Assembly: GCF_001884235.1 (NCBI RefSeq)
Contig: NZ_MAOI01000015.1
Coordinates: 124,001-188,000, forward strand
DNA: 64,000 nt
Source of the DNA: Bacillus paramycoides
GTDB taxonomy: Bacteria > Bacillota > Bacilli > Bacillales > Bacillaceae_G
Reading direction: 5' to 3'
Positions 1 through 7,976 of the stretch are shown here, piece by piece. How positions within the stretch are numbered: the stretch's first letter is position 1; each line of letters starts with the position of its first letter. The position numbers and the translations under genes are program-made. The notes beneath the pieces are model-generated. The model had not been told where the DNA came from. It ran no database searches and worked only from the letters and a program-made list of their open reading frames with translations.

Positions 1-555
1 GTCAAGTGCAGATACTGGCTCATCTGCAATAATAAGCTTCGGTTTTAATGTAAGTGCGCGTGCAATACCAATCCGCTGTCTTTGTCCACCGGAAAATTCA
101 TGTGGATATTTATAAATAGACTCTGGATTTAACCCAACTTTATCAAGATAATCTTGAACAGCTCTACGCTCTTCATCAGGTGAGAGCTTCTCGAAATTCC
201 GAAGTGGTTCTGCAATAATATCCATAACGCGTTTCTTTGGATTTAAGGATGAATATGGATCTTGGAAAATCATCTGAATATCTTTTCGTTGTTCTCTTAG
301 TTCAGAGCGACTTAACTTTGTTAAATCTCTATTATTAAAATGAATGCTACCGCCTGTCGCTTTCGTTAAGTGCATAATTGCTTTTCCAGTTGTTGATTTG
401 CCACTCCCGGATTCCCCAACGATTCCATACGTTTCACCGGGTTGTAATTCAAAGCTGACCCCATCAACAGCCCGTACGTAGTCTAATGTGCGACCGAAAA
501 TACCACCTTTAATTGGAAAGTGTACTTTTAAATCTTCTACTTTAAGCAGTGCCAT
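1..555 (-). CDS. Oligopeptide ABC transporter ATP-binding protein, OppF type (partial, C-terminus beyond window)
   Basis: The N-terminal 185 codons of an ABC ATPase are present, and the gene runs off the left edge. The start ATG is at 553-555 and overlaps the end of the upstream oppD-like gene by 14 bases, which implies translational coupling. Visible motifs are Walker A GESGSGKST near residues 47-55, a FSGGQRQR signature and Walker B IIADEP just before the edge. The OppF/DppF family powers import of peptides together with an OppD-type partner, two permeases and a lipoprotein. The order here, D then F, suggests the remaining subunits lie further left. Substrate cannot be read from the sequence. 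Confidence 0.88.
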   Translation of the reverse strand, partial: MALLKVEDLKVHFPIKGGIFGRTLDYVRAVDGVSFELQPGETYGIVGESGSGKSTTGKAIMHLTKATGGSIHFNNRDLTKLSRSELREQRKDIQMIFQDPYSSLNPKKRVMDIIAEPLRNFEKLSPDEERRAVQDYLDKVGLNPESIYKYPHEFSGGQRQRIGIARALTLKPKLIIADEPVSALD

Positions 556-1561
556 GAGTTACGTCATCTCCTTTCTTATGCTGGAAGTTGAAGTGCTTAT
601 AGCAAGTACAACGTACCCAATGGTCTGGTTTTACTTCATGTAAAATAGGATTTTCTTCATGCTGATCTGGTCTAATCCATGGAATTCGAGCTTGGAATCG
701 ACAACCCATGCGAGGAAGCTTCGCTAACGAAGGAACAACCCCTTGAATAACATGTAATTTTTCTTTTTCAGCATATGCAGATGGAATAGAATTTAATAAA
801 GAGCGTGTATATGGATGAAGAGGGTTATTAAATATCTCTTCAACAGTTCCTGTTTCTACAATTTGTCCTGCATACATAACGACAATGCGATCAGCTGTTT
901 CAGCGACAACACTTAAATCATGGGTAATTAAAATGATGCCCATTTTCGTTTGTTCTTGAATGGATCGTAATAAATCTAAAATTTGTGCTTGAATTGTTAC
1001 ATCTAGAGCGGTTGTCGGCTCATCTGCAATGATGAGTCCTGGCTTACAAGCAATTGCAATTGCGATAACAATTCTTTGTCTCATTCCGCCAGATAATTCG
1101 TGTGGGTATTGCTTATATGTAAGTTCTGGTTTTGGAATACCAACTTGATGGAGTAGTTCTAAGGTGCGTTCTTTCTTTTCTGCTTTCGAAAAGTTTGTGT
1201 GGTAGTCTAAGTTTTCTTCGATTTGTTTTCCAACTGTCATAAGAGGGTCGAGTGCTGTAAGAGGTTCTTGGAAAATCATTCCGATATTTGAACCACGTAC
1301 TTTATTTATTTCAGCAGTTGACATGCTAAGTAAATCTTTATCTCTATAATAAATTTGCCCTTGTAATTTTGTATTTGCTTCATTATGCAAGCGCATAATG
1401 GAAAGGGCAAGTGCACTTTTTCCGCATCCTGACTCACCAACGATCGCGACAATTTCATTTTCATGGACAGTTAAGGACACATCATCAACTGCTGCATGAT
1501 ATTGATCTTGTATGCGAAAGGAAGTCTGTAAGTTTTCAATACGAAGAAGTGGATTCTTCAT
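542..1561 (-). CDS. Oligopeptide ABC transporter ATP-binding protein, OppD type
   Basis: A 339-aa ABC ATPase that energises peptide import at the inner face of the membrane. Walker A GESGCGKS is near residues 42-49, signature LSGGMRQR near 155, Walker B IIADEPTTALD follows, and the H-loop is in ITHDLS. The C-terminus has the oligopeptide-transporter tail after residue 280, but the usual Cys-rich pattern is only partly kept: GCRFQARIPW reads Ile where the family commonly has Cys. ATG at 1561 is preceded by GGAGGGAT. It is the first gene of a leftward operon with the OppF-type partner, about 270 bases from glpT. A cre-like site lies 146 bases upstream. Confidence 0.9.
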   Translation of the reverse strand: MKNPLLRIENLQTSFRIQDQYHAAVDDVSLTVHENEIVAIVGESGCGKSALALSIMRLHNEANTKLQGQIYYRDKDLLSMSTAEINKVRGSNIGMIFQEPLTALDPLMTVGKQIEENLDYHTNFSKAEKKERTLELLHQVGIPKPELTYKQYPHELSGGMRQRIVIAIAIACKPGLIIADEPTTALDVTIQAQILDLLRSIQEQTKMGIILITHDLSVVAETADRIVVMYAGQIVETGTVEEIFNNPLHPYTRSLLNSIPSAYAEKEKLHVIQGVVPSLAKLPRMGCRFQARIPWIRPDQHEENPILHEVKPDHWVRCTCYKHFNFQHKKGDDVTHGTA

Positions 1562-1706
1562 GGCTATCCCTCCATCTTTCTGAAAAGACTAAATATTTTG
1601 TATGTTGTTGTTATTTTAATATAAATTGACATTGTTTGACAAGAGTAAATATTCGAAAATCTTTTTATATAGAGATGAAGTGCAGTGATATAAGGAAAAA
1701 AACATT

Positions 1707-1721
1707 TTGAAAGCGCTAACA
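1707..1721. promoter_or_regulatory. Catabolite-responsive element (cre) candidate upstream of the peptide transporter
   Basis: TTGAAAGCGCTAACA fits the CcpA consensus WTGNAANCGNWNNCW at every fixed position. It lies in the gap between glpT and the leftward oppDF-type operon, 146 bases before the oppD start codon. By family knowledge such a site would confer carbon-catabolite control. Binding is inferred. Confidence 0.5.
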
Positions 1722-1772
1722 ATATCGATGTGGATTTATGAATTATTTGTAATAAAAAAGTAGTATATGTAG

Positions 1773-1815
1773 AAAAAAGAGAGGCGTCCTGGAAAGAACG
1801 GTCTCTCTTTTTTTT
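1773..1815 (-). terminator. Rho-independent terminator of glpT
   Basis: Inverted repeat AAAAAAGAGAG / CTCTCTTTTTT with a roughly 20-base loop, 20 bases after the glpT stop. Read on the minus strand the hairpin is followed by a T run. Confidence 0.75.
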
Positions 1816-1834
1816 GTAAGTATAATAATAGTAC

Positions 1835-3184
1835 TTAAGCTTGTTTTTGCTTTGCAGATCCTGTATTTAAAGTAAGAGCAAGGAAGAACATTGCAAGTAC
1901 ACAAGAAGCAAGTAACAAAATGAAGCCGCCATCCCATCCGAATGCATCTACAATAAAGCCCATAGCTGCACTAGCAAAAGTAGCTCCGCCTAGGTAACCG
2001 AAGAAGCCAGTTAAACCAGCGGCAGTTCCAGCAGCTTTCTTTGGTGCTAAGTCAAGAGCGTGTAGGCCAATTAGCATAACAGGTCCGTAAATTAAAAATC
2101 CAATGGAAACAAGTGCGATACTATCAATGATTGGGTGACCAGCAGGGTTTAGCCAGTAAACGAGAACGGCAATGAATACACCGACCATAAATAAAATACC
2201 AGCAGGTGCGCGGCGCCCTTTAAATAGTTTATCACTCATCCATCCGCAAAGAAGTGTACCTGGAATACCAGCCCATTCATATAGAGCATACGCTGTACGT
2301 GAGCTACTATGAGTAAAGCTTTTTTCCTCTACTAAATAAGTAGGAGCCCAGTCTACAACACCGTAACGAACGAAATAAACAAAAACGTTAGCGATAGCGA
2401 TGTACCATAAAAATTTATTGTTTAATACGTATGTAAATAAAATTTCCTTTACCGAAAGTTCGCGTTCGCGATCTTTTACTTTTTCATCTGATGGATATTC
2501 CCCAGTGTGTTCCTCAATAGAAGGTAATCCGCAAGATTGAGGTGTATCTCTCATCGTAATTAATACATAAATCCCAACTAAAATTGAAAGAATACCTGGG
2601 AAGTAAAAGATACTTTTCCAGTCATCTGCAAAGAAATATAACCCTAATGTAACGAGAGAAGGCATAAGTGCGCCGCCGACATTATGAGCGACGTTCCAAA
2701 TAGACATTTTTGTACCGCGTTCACTAATAGAGAACCAGTGAACCATTGTACGTCCACAAGGAGGCCACCCCATACCTTGTACCCATCCGTTTAAAAACTG
2801 AAGTACAAACATGAGCATAATACTCGTTGTAATGAAAGAAAATGAACCAAAAATAATATTAATGATACCTGATAAAAATAGCCCAGCTGCTAAGAAATAG
2901 CGAGGGTTACAACGATCGGATACGATACCCATAAGAAATTTACTTAATCCGTAAGAGATAGATACCGCTGAAAGGATAACACCGAGTTCTCCTTTACTAA
3001 AACCTTGCTCGATAAGATATGGCATTGCCAGTGAAAAATTCTTTCGAACAAAGTAGTAACCTGCATAACCGATGAAGATGCCTAGAAATACTTGTAAGCG
3101 AAGCTTGCGGTATTCGCTGTCAATGCGATCAGCTGGTAGGCGCTCTGCATGGGGGGCAGGTTTAAATAATTGTGTTAAAAACAT
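1835..3184 (-). CDS. glpT: Glycerol-3-phosphate transporter (MFS, organophosphate:phosphate antiporter)
   Basis: A 449-aa, 12-TM major facilitator of the OPA family, the usual length for GlpT. The N-terminus has the family signature [19 protein letters not shown] near residues 40-60, and the cytoplasmic loop after TM6 lies near residues 215-240. It should exchange sn-glycerol-3-phosphate for phosphate at the plasma membrane. UhpT or PgtP specificity is possible but the N-terminal region reads as GlpT. ATG at 3184 has GGAGGATTTT upstream. It stands alone. Its leader contains a terminator hairpin at 3238-3287 and a cre-like site at 3355-3369, the arrangement known for GlpP/CcpA-controlled glp genes. 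Confidence 0.85.
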   Translation of the reverse strand: MFLTQLFKPAPHAERLPADRIDSEYRKLRLQVFLGIFIGYAGYYFVRKNFSLAMPYLIEQGFSKGELGVILSAVSISYGLSKFLMGIVSDRCNPRYFLAAGLFLSGIINIIFGSFSFITTSIMLMFVLQFLNGWVQGMGWPPCGRTMVHWFSISERGTKMSIWNVAHNVGGALMPSLVTLGLYFFADDWKSIFYFPGILSILVGIYVLITMRDTPQSCGLPSIEEHTGEYPSDEKVKDRERELSVKEILFTYVLNNKFLWYIAIANVFVYFVRYGVVDWAPTYLVEEKSFTHSSSRTAYALYEWAGIPGTLLCGWMSDKLFKGRRAPAGILFMVGVFIAVLVYWLNPAGHPIIDSIALVSIGFLIYGPVMLIGLHALDLAPKKAAGTAAGLTGFFGYLGGATFASAAMGFIVDAFGWDGGFILLLASCVLAMFFLALTLNTGSAKQKQA

Positions 3185-3237
3185 AAACTGAAAATCCTCC
3201 TCTGATTAATTGGAAGTGTTTTAAGACAGCGAGAATA

Positions 3238-3287
3238 TAAAAAGGCCATGAAATATAAAAAAGTTTCCTTTTTTATGATTCATAGCC
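3238..3287 (-). terminator. Leader terminator/antiterminator hairpin of glpT
   Basis: An imperfect inverted repeat of about 20 bases per arm (arms 3244-3263 and 3268-3287, ATAAAAAAG opposite CTTTTTTAT at the top) is followed on the minus strand by CCTTTTTATA. It ends about 54 bases before the glpT ATG. It is therefore an intrinsic terminator inside the untranslated leader. In B. subtilis, glpFK, glpD and glpTQ leaders have such terminators, read through with the antiterminator GlpP. The role of GlpP here is inferred. Confidence 0.6.
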
Positions 3288-3354
3288 GTATACTCTGATT
3301 CTCCGTGACTGTCAATATTAACTTCGACGAAAATTATACAACTTTGTGACAGAA

Positions 3355-3369
3355 TTGTAAACGTTTTTA
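3355..3369. promoter_or_regulatory. cre-like site between glpT and marR
   Basis: TTGTAAACGTTTTTA matches the CcpA cre consensus except for one fixed position (T in place of C near the right end). It is 171 bases upstream of the glpT ATG and just upstream of the marR promoter. It could serve either gene; catabolite control of glpT is the usual case. Confidence 0.35.
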
Positions 3370-3381
3370 TGAATAAAGGTG

Positions 3382-3428
3382 TTGACGGATTTTGTTTGCG
3401 GGATTAATATTTAAATACGTTAAATATT
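3382..3428 (+). promoter_or_regulatory. SigmaA promoter of marR-efflux operon with overlapping inverted-repeat operator
   Basis: TTGACG (3382-3387), 17-base spacer, TAATAT (3405-3410). A perfect inverted repeat, AATATTTAA at 3406-3414 and TTAAATATT at 3420-3428 with a 5-base spacer, covers the -10 and the start of transcription. This is the expected position for a MarR-family autorepressor. Promoter match is direct; the identity of the bound protein is inferred. Confidence 0.6.
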
Positions 3429-3455
3429 TTATTGTTTAAATAAGAGGTGGATAAC

Positions 3456-3914
3456 ATGCCAAATGATATGACTCATATTGATAAAATTCAAGCTCTTACA
3501 TTTGCTATAGGAAAGAAAATGCAAACAGAGCTACTGGAACAAATGCAAGCATCAGGACTTACACCACCACAGTTTTATATCTTGAAGATTTTAGATCATT
3601 ACGGAGCCTCAAGAGCGACACAATTAGCGGAGAAAATGTACGTAAAACCAAGCGCAATTACAGTAATGATTGATCGTTTAATTGATCATGGGTTAGTAGA
3701 GCGCTATCACGACAATAATGATCGCCGCGTTGTTGTCATTGAGCTAACGAAAAAGGGGAAAGCTACAGTAGAAGAGGCTATGGCGGCTCGTAATGAGCAT
3801 ATCGCAAAATATTTCTCACAATTAGAATTACAAGAACGAGAAGATTTGTTACGCCTCTTTGAAAAGCTAGAAACAATTATTTGCGGGTCACTAGAGAAAA
3901 AAGAGAAAAACTAA
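3456..3914 (+). CDS. MarR-family transcriptional regulator
   Basis: A 152-aa winged-helix protein. I place the start at ATG 3456 because AGAGGTGG ends 5 bases before it; a GTG at 3447 lies within that ribosome site. The helix-turn-helix spans about residues 45-85 (LTPPQFYILKILDHYG, then ATQLAEKMYVKPSAITVMID) and the wing carries DRRVVVIELTKKG. The family are dimeric repressors released by phenolic or lipophilic ligands, usually controlling an adjacent pump. The efflux gene follows 19 bases downstream and a palindromic operator overlaps the promoter, so local autorepression is likely. The ligand is unknown. Confidence 0.88.
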   Translation: MPNDMTHIDKIQALTFAIGKKMQTELLEQMQASGLTPPQFYILKILDHYGASRATQLAEKMYVKPSAITVMIDRLIDHGLVERYHDNNDRRVVVIELTKKGKATVEEAMAARNEHIAKYFSQLELQEREDLLRLFEKLETIICGSLEKKEKN

Positions 3915-3933
3915 GAGGAATTGAGGAGATTAC

Positions 3934-5547
3934 ATGGAGCAACAAGAAAATCAAAATAGAAAGTTGTTGTTAATCGGTTTAGTAATCGCGATGCTATTTG
4001 CTGCGTTAGACGGAACAATCGTTGGTACAGCAATGCCACGTATTGTCGGTGAACTTGGCGGATTAAGCTTAATGACATGGCTAACAACAGCTTACATGTT
4101 AACATCAACGACAGTCGTACCAATTGCAGGTAAATTAGCGGACTTACTTGGGCGTCGTAACGTATATATAACAGGGCTAGTTATTTTTATGATTGGTTCA
4201 GCGTTATGTGGTATGGCAAATGGTATGACAGAATTAATTATTTTCCGTGGTATTCAAGGTCTTGGTGGCGGTATTATGATGCCAATGGCTATGATTATTA
4301 TCGGAGATATGTTCACGGGAAAAGAACGTGCTAAATGGCAAGGTATTTTTGGAGCTCTATACGGTCTTGCTTCTGTAATTGGACCACAAGTTGGTGGCTG
4401 GATTGTAGACGCAGTGAACTGGAGATGGGTGTTCTACATTAACTTACCGGTTGGTATTTTAGCGACAATCTTTATCGCAATGGGACTAAAATCACATAAA
4501 CAAACGGGACCAATTAAAATTGATATCGCTGGAATCTTTACGATGATTCTCGGTGTTGTAAGTTTATTACTTGCGTTAACGTTTGGCGGGAAAGATTATG
4601 CGTGGGATTCTTGGCAAATTATCGGGTTATTTGCATTAGCTCTAATTGGTATCGTTGGCTTTGTTATCGTTGAAACAAAAGCAGAAGAACCAATCTTACC
4701 GATGCATTTCTTTAAAAATCGTACATTTACATTACTAAATGCGATTGGATTCTTTATGAGTATCGGAATGTTTGGCGCTATTATGTTCGTACCGTTCTTC
4801 ATGCAAGGAATTGTAGGCGTTAGTGCTGCTGAATCAGGAACTATTATGACACCGATGATGATTACAATGATTGTTATGAGTATTATCGGTGGTCAACTTG
4901 TATTAAAGGTTGGTGTGAAACCACAGATTATTACAGGAATGCTTGTTATGGCTGGTGGATTCTGGTTATTAACAACGATGGATATGCACACAACTAAGCT
5001 TACCGCTACTTCTTATATGATGGTTATCGGTTTAGGAATGGGTCTTGTTATGCCAACACTGACATTGGCGTTACAAGAAAGCTTCCCGAAAAAAGATCTT
5101 GGTGTAGTAACTTCATCAAGTCAGTTCTTCCGTCAAATCGGGGGAACATTCGGTATTACAATTTTAGGATCAATTATGAATAACACTTCAGGTACAACAT
5201 TAACAAATAAATTAGTACCTGTATTAGATACGTTCCCTAAAGAAGCAGGACAAATGGTAACAAAATTTAAAGATATGATTCATACAGACCCACAAGGTTT
5301 ATATTCGATGCTCTTTAATCCAGAAGCATTAAAACAAATGCCAGAAGCATTCTCTAATAGCATCGTACCAATTTTGAAAAGTTCTTTAGTAGACTCACTT
5401 CATACTGTATTCTTAACAGGATTAGTATTTATCGTAGTAGGTGCCATCTTCACGATTTTCTTACAGAAGATTAAACTGTCTGATCGTAAAAAAGGTGCTG
5501 AAGAGCCTGCTGTGGAAGAGAAAGAACGAACTGCATCAAATTCGTAA
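3934..5547 (+). CDS. EmrB/QacA-type drug efflux MFS transporter (DHA2, 14 TM)
   Basis: A 537-aa membrane protein of the size and motif pattern of the 14-TM DHA2 drug:H+ antiporters. ALDGTIVGTAMPRI lies in TM1, GRRNVYITGLVIFMIGSALCG forms motif A and TM3, and GALYGLASVIGPQVGGWI carries motif C near residue 150. It probably exports lipophilic cations or other toxic compounds using the proton gradient. ATG 3934 follows GAGGAG by 7 bases. It is the second gene of the marR operon and ends in a strong terminator. No membrane-fusion partner is present. Substrate is unknown. Confidence 0.88.
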   Translation: MEQQENQNRKLLLIGLVIAMLFAALDGTIVGTAMPRIVGELGGLSLMTWLTTAYMLTSTTVVPIAGKLADLLGRRNVYITGLVIFMIGSALCGMANGMTELIIFRGIQGLGGGIMMPMAMIIIGDMFTGKERAKWQGIFGALYGLASVIGPQVGGWIVDAVNWRWVFYINLPVGILATIFIAMGLKSHKQTGPIKIDIAGIFTMILGVVSLLLALTFGGKDYAWDSWQIIGLFALALIGIVGFVIVETKAEEPILPMHFFKNRTFTLLNAIGFFMSIGMFGAIMFVPFFMQGIVGVSAAESGTIMTPMMITMIVMSIIGGQLVLKVGVKPQIITGMLVMAGGFWLLTTMDMHTTKLTATSYMMVIGLGMGLVMPTLTLALQESFPKKDLGVVTSSSQFFRQIGGTFGITILGSIMNNTSGTTLTNKLVPVLDTFPKEAGQMVTKFKDMIHTDPQGLYSMLFNPEALKQMPEAFSNSIVPILKSSLVDSLHTVFLTGLVFIVVGAIFTIFLQKIKLSDRKKGAEEPAVEEKERTASNS

Positions 5548-5549
5548 TG

Positions 5550-5580
5550 AAAAAGCATCGCCTTATGGCGGTGCTTTTTT
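5550..5580 (+). terminator. Terminator of the marR-efflux operon
   Basis: AAAAAGCATCGCC / GGCGGTGCTTTTTT hairpin with a TTAT loop, two bases after the efflux pump stop codon. Confidence 0.85.
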
Positions 5581-5615
5581 GAGTATAACCTTAAAAGCTT
5601 TTTAGTGAGAAATGA

Positions 5616-5644
5616 TTGACGTATTTATATAAATACGTTATATT
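5616..5644 (+). promoter_or_regulatory. rbs operon promoter with palindrome between -35 and -10
   Basis: TTGACG (5616-5621), 17-base spacer, TATATT (5639-5644). The spacer is occupied by a perfect 20-base palindrome at 5619-5638, half-site ACGTATTTAT. Its right half and flank share the 11 bases TAAATACGTTA with the operator of the upstream marR gene. A repressor bound here would exclude RNA polymerase. Which repressor acts is not known. Confidence 0.55.
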
Positions 5645-5650
5645 ATTTTC

Positions 5651-5665
5651 TGTAAACGGTTACAT
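5651..5665. promoter_or_regulatory. RbsR operator / cre site
   Basis: TGTAAACGGTTACAT; read on the minus strand, ATGTAACCGTTTACA fits the cre consensus WTGNAANCGNWNNCW at every fixed position. It lies just downstream of the -10 and 20 bases before the rbsR start. LacI-family proteins (RbsR, CcpA) both recognise this pattern, so it is likely the local RbsR operator, a CcpA site, or both. Confidence 0.6.
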
Positions 5666-5684
5666 GAAATGAGGAGAAAAGAGA

Positions 5685-6656
5685 ATGAGTACGATTAAAG
5701 ACGTTGCAAAATTGGCAGGGGTATCTGTTGCGACCGTTTCCAGAGTGTTAAATAAAAATGGATATGTTCATGAGGATACGTTAAAGAAAGTAGAGCGAGC
5801 AATTGAAATGCTAGATTATAAGCCTAGTACAGTAGCACGTTCTTTATATAATAAAAAATCTCGTTTAATTGGCCTAGTTGTTCCAAATATCGTGAATCCA
5901 TTCTTTCCAGAAGTTGCACGTGCCGTAGAAGATGTAGCACATAAGCAAGGTTACACAGTTGTCCTTTGTAATTCTGATGAAAGTTTAGAAAAAGAGAAAC
6001 AATATATCGATGTACTTAGACAAAATAATGTGGATGGGTTTATTGTGGCAACGAATCCACAAAATAGTGTTAATTACATGAATTTATCTGTTCCAGTCGT
6101 TGCAATTGACCGTATGTTTAATGAGCGCATTCCTACTGTATATGCAGACAACTACGCAGGGAGTCAGGCTGCGACAAAGTTATTAATAGATAAAGGATGT
6201 AAACATATTGCACATATTCGCGGACCGCGCGATGTGAGTACAGCTAATGAACGTTTTGAAGGTTTTGTAGACGTTATTACGCAAAATAATCTTTCTTATA
6301 TGATTGCAGAGAGTACATTCGATCCAGCTAATAGTGAACGGGTAGCGATGGAATTATTAGAAGAATATCTGCATATTGATGGAATTGTTGCTGGGAATGA
6401 TTTAATTGCAATTGGTATCGTAAAGGCTGCACTTCAAAAGGGGATTTCTATTCCAGACGATTTACAAGTTATCGGATTCGATGGGATTTCTTTAACAGAA
6501 ATGATGTATCCATCTATTACGACTGTTGCTCAACCAATTTATGAAATGGGGAAAATGGCAACAGAGTTGTTGTTAGAGCAGATGGAAGGAAATGCGTTAG
6601 AAGAGAAACACTATCGTTTACCGATTGAAATTATAGAACGAAATACAACAAAGTAA
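5685..6656 (+). CDS. rbsR: Ribose operon repressor RbsR (LacI family)
   Basis: A 323-aa LacI/GalR regulator. The N-terminal helix-turn-helix is TIKDVAKLAGVSVATVSRVLN (residues 3-23), the hinge is KPSTVARSL near 50, and a periplasmic-binding-protein-like effector domain follows from about residue 60. It should repress the ribose genes and release DNA in response to ribose or a phosphorylated product. ATG 5685 follows GAGGAGAAAAG. It heads a tightly packed operon rbsRKDACB, with the rbsK start 13 bases after its stop. A LacI-type operator lies just upstream, consistent with autoregulation. Confidence 0.92.
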   Translation: MSTIKDVAKLAGVSVATVSRVLNKNGYVHEDTLKKVERAIEMLDYKPSTVARSLYNKKSRLIGLVVPNIVNPFFPEVARAVEDVAHKQGYTVVLCNSDESLEKEKQYIDVLRQNNVDGFIVATNPQNSVNYMNLSVPVVAIDRMFNERIPTVYADNYAGSQAATKLLIDKGCKHIAHIRGPRDVSTANERFEGFVDVITQNNLSYMIAESTFDPANSERVAMELLEEYLHIDGIVAGNDLIAIGIVKAALQKGISIPDDLQVIGFDGISLTEMMYPSITTVAQPIYEMGKMATELLLEQMEGNALEEKHYRLPIEIIERNTTK

Positions 6657-6669
6657 GGAGATGAAACAA

Positions 6670-7566
6670 ATGCCAAATATTGCAGTAGTAGGTAGTATCT
6701 CAATGGACTTAGTGGCTGTTTCAAAAATACGTCCGAAAGCAGGAGAAACAGTAATTGGTGAAGCGTTTCATACTATCCCAGGAGGAAAAGGGGCTAACCA
6801 AGCAGTTGCTGCAGCTAGATTAGGAGCAAATGTAGCAATGGTTGGTGCAGTAGGAAATGATGATTACGGAACAGTAGTTAGAAAAAATTTAGAGAACGAA
6901 CGAGTTTTTATCGACTATGTGGTACCGGTTACAGATAGAACGACAGGAATCGCTCATATCGTTTTAGCAGAGGAGGATAACAGTATTGTGGTCGTACAGG
7001 GAGCAAATGCTCTTGTAGATGAGTCAATTGTAGATCGTTCAAAAGACCTTCTTGTTAAAGCTGATATGGTTGTTCTTCAACTAGAGATTCCACTTGAAAC
7101 AGTAAAATACGTTCTGGCTATTTGTGAGGAGCATAAAATTCCAGTTATGTTGAATCCAGCTCCAGCACAAGTTTTATCAGAAGATATTTTAGAAAAAGCA
7201 ACTTATATTACGCCGAATGAACATGAATGTCGCATCGTATTAAATGATTTCACATCACCAATTGAAGAGTTACTTGCGAAATATCCAAATAAGTTATTAA
7301 TGACTGAAGGGTCTAACGGTGTTCGATTCCATAACGGAACGGAAGTTGTTCAAGTTCCAAGTATTGCTGTAGATGTAGTGGATACGACTGGAGCTGGTGA
7401 TACATTTAACGGCGCGCTAGCAGTTGCACTTTCTGAAGGAGAAACACTTCAGCAGGCTATTCGTTTTGCAAATATTGCTGGTGGTCTTTCTGTAACGAAA
7501 CTTGGGGCACAGGGCGGTATGCCAACGAGAGATAGAGTACGTGAAGTGCAGGTGATTGTCGGATGA
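6670..7566 (+). CDS. rbsK: Ribokinase
   Basis: A 298-aa PfkB-family sugar kinase that phosphorylates D-ribose to ribose-5-phosphate in the cytoplasm. Family signatures are [15 protein letters not shown] near residue 38 and [13 protein letters not shown] near 240, which carries the catalytic Asp. I use ATG 6670, which is 9 bases after TAAGGAG; the ATG at 6661 abuts that site. Its stop overlaps the rbsD start as ATGA. Length is normal for ribokinase. Confidence 0.93.
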   Translation: MPNIAVVGSISMDLVAVSKIRPKAGETVIGEAFHTIPGGKGANQAVAAARLGANVAMVGAVGNDDYGTVVRKNLENERVFIDYVVPVTDRTTGIAHIVLAEEDNSIVVVQGANALVDESIVDRSKDLLVKADMVVLQLEIPLETVKYVLAICEEHKIPVMLNPAPAQVLSEDILEKATYITPNEHECRIVLNDFTSPIEELLAKYPNKLLMTEGSNGVRFHNGTEVVQVPSIAVDVVDTTGAGDTFNGALAVALSEGETLQQAIRFANIAGGLSVTKLGAQGGMPTRDRVREVQVIVG

Positions 7567-7958
7567 AAAAGCATGGTGTATTAAATAGTGAAATCGCGGC
7601 AGTCCTTGCTAAACTTGGGCATACAGATACGATTGTAATTGCTGATTGTGGGTTACCTATTCCTGATGGAGTAAAACGAATTGATTTAGCAGTCGAAATT
7701 GGAAAGCCTAGCTTTTTAGACGTATTACAAGTTGTTGCTGATGATATGGCAATTGAAAAAGTGACGTTAGCAGAAGAAGTCATTATGAATAATGCAGAGG
7801 TAAATAAAGAAGTTGAAATGCGATTAACAGAGCCAGCATTTGAATATGTGTCTCATAAGGAATTTAAAGAGCATACAAAGAGAGCGAAGGCGGTTATTCG
7901 TACAGGAGAAGCAACGCCTTATGCGAATGTTATTTTACATGCAGGCGTGATTTTTTAA
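7563..7958 (+). CDS. rbsD: D-ribose pyranase
   Basis: A 131-aa RbsD/FucU protein. It interconverts beta-pyranose and furanose forms of ribose so that ribokinase receives its substrate. The conserved N-terminal catalytic His lies in [18 protein letters not shown] (His 20) and the C-terminal active-site Tyr/Asn are in [13 protein letters not shown]. It overlaps rbsK by 4 bases and precedes rbsA, standard operon order. Confidence 0.94.
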   Translation: MKKHGVLNSEIAAVLAKLGHTDTIVIADCGLPIPDGVKRIDLAVEIGKPSFLDVLQVVADDMAIEKVTLAEEVIMNNAEVNKEVEMRLTEPAFEYVSHKEFKEHTKRAKAVIRTGEATPYANVILHAGVIF

Positions 7959-7976
7959 TAAAGGGATGTGATGAGA

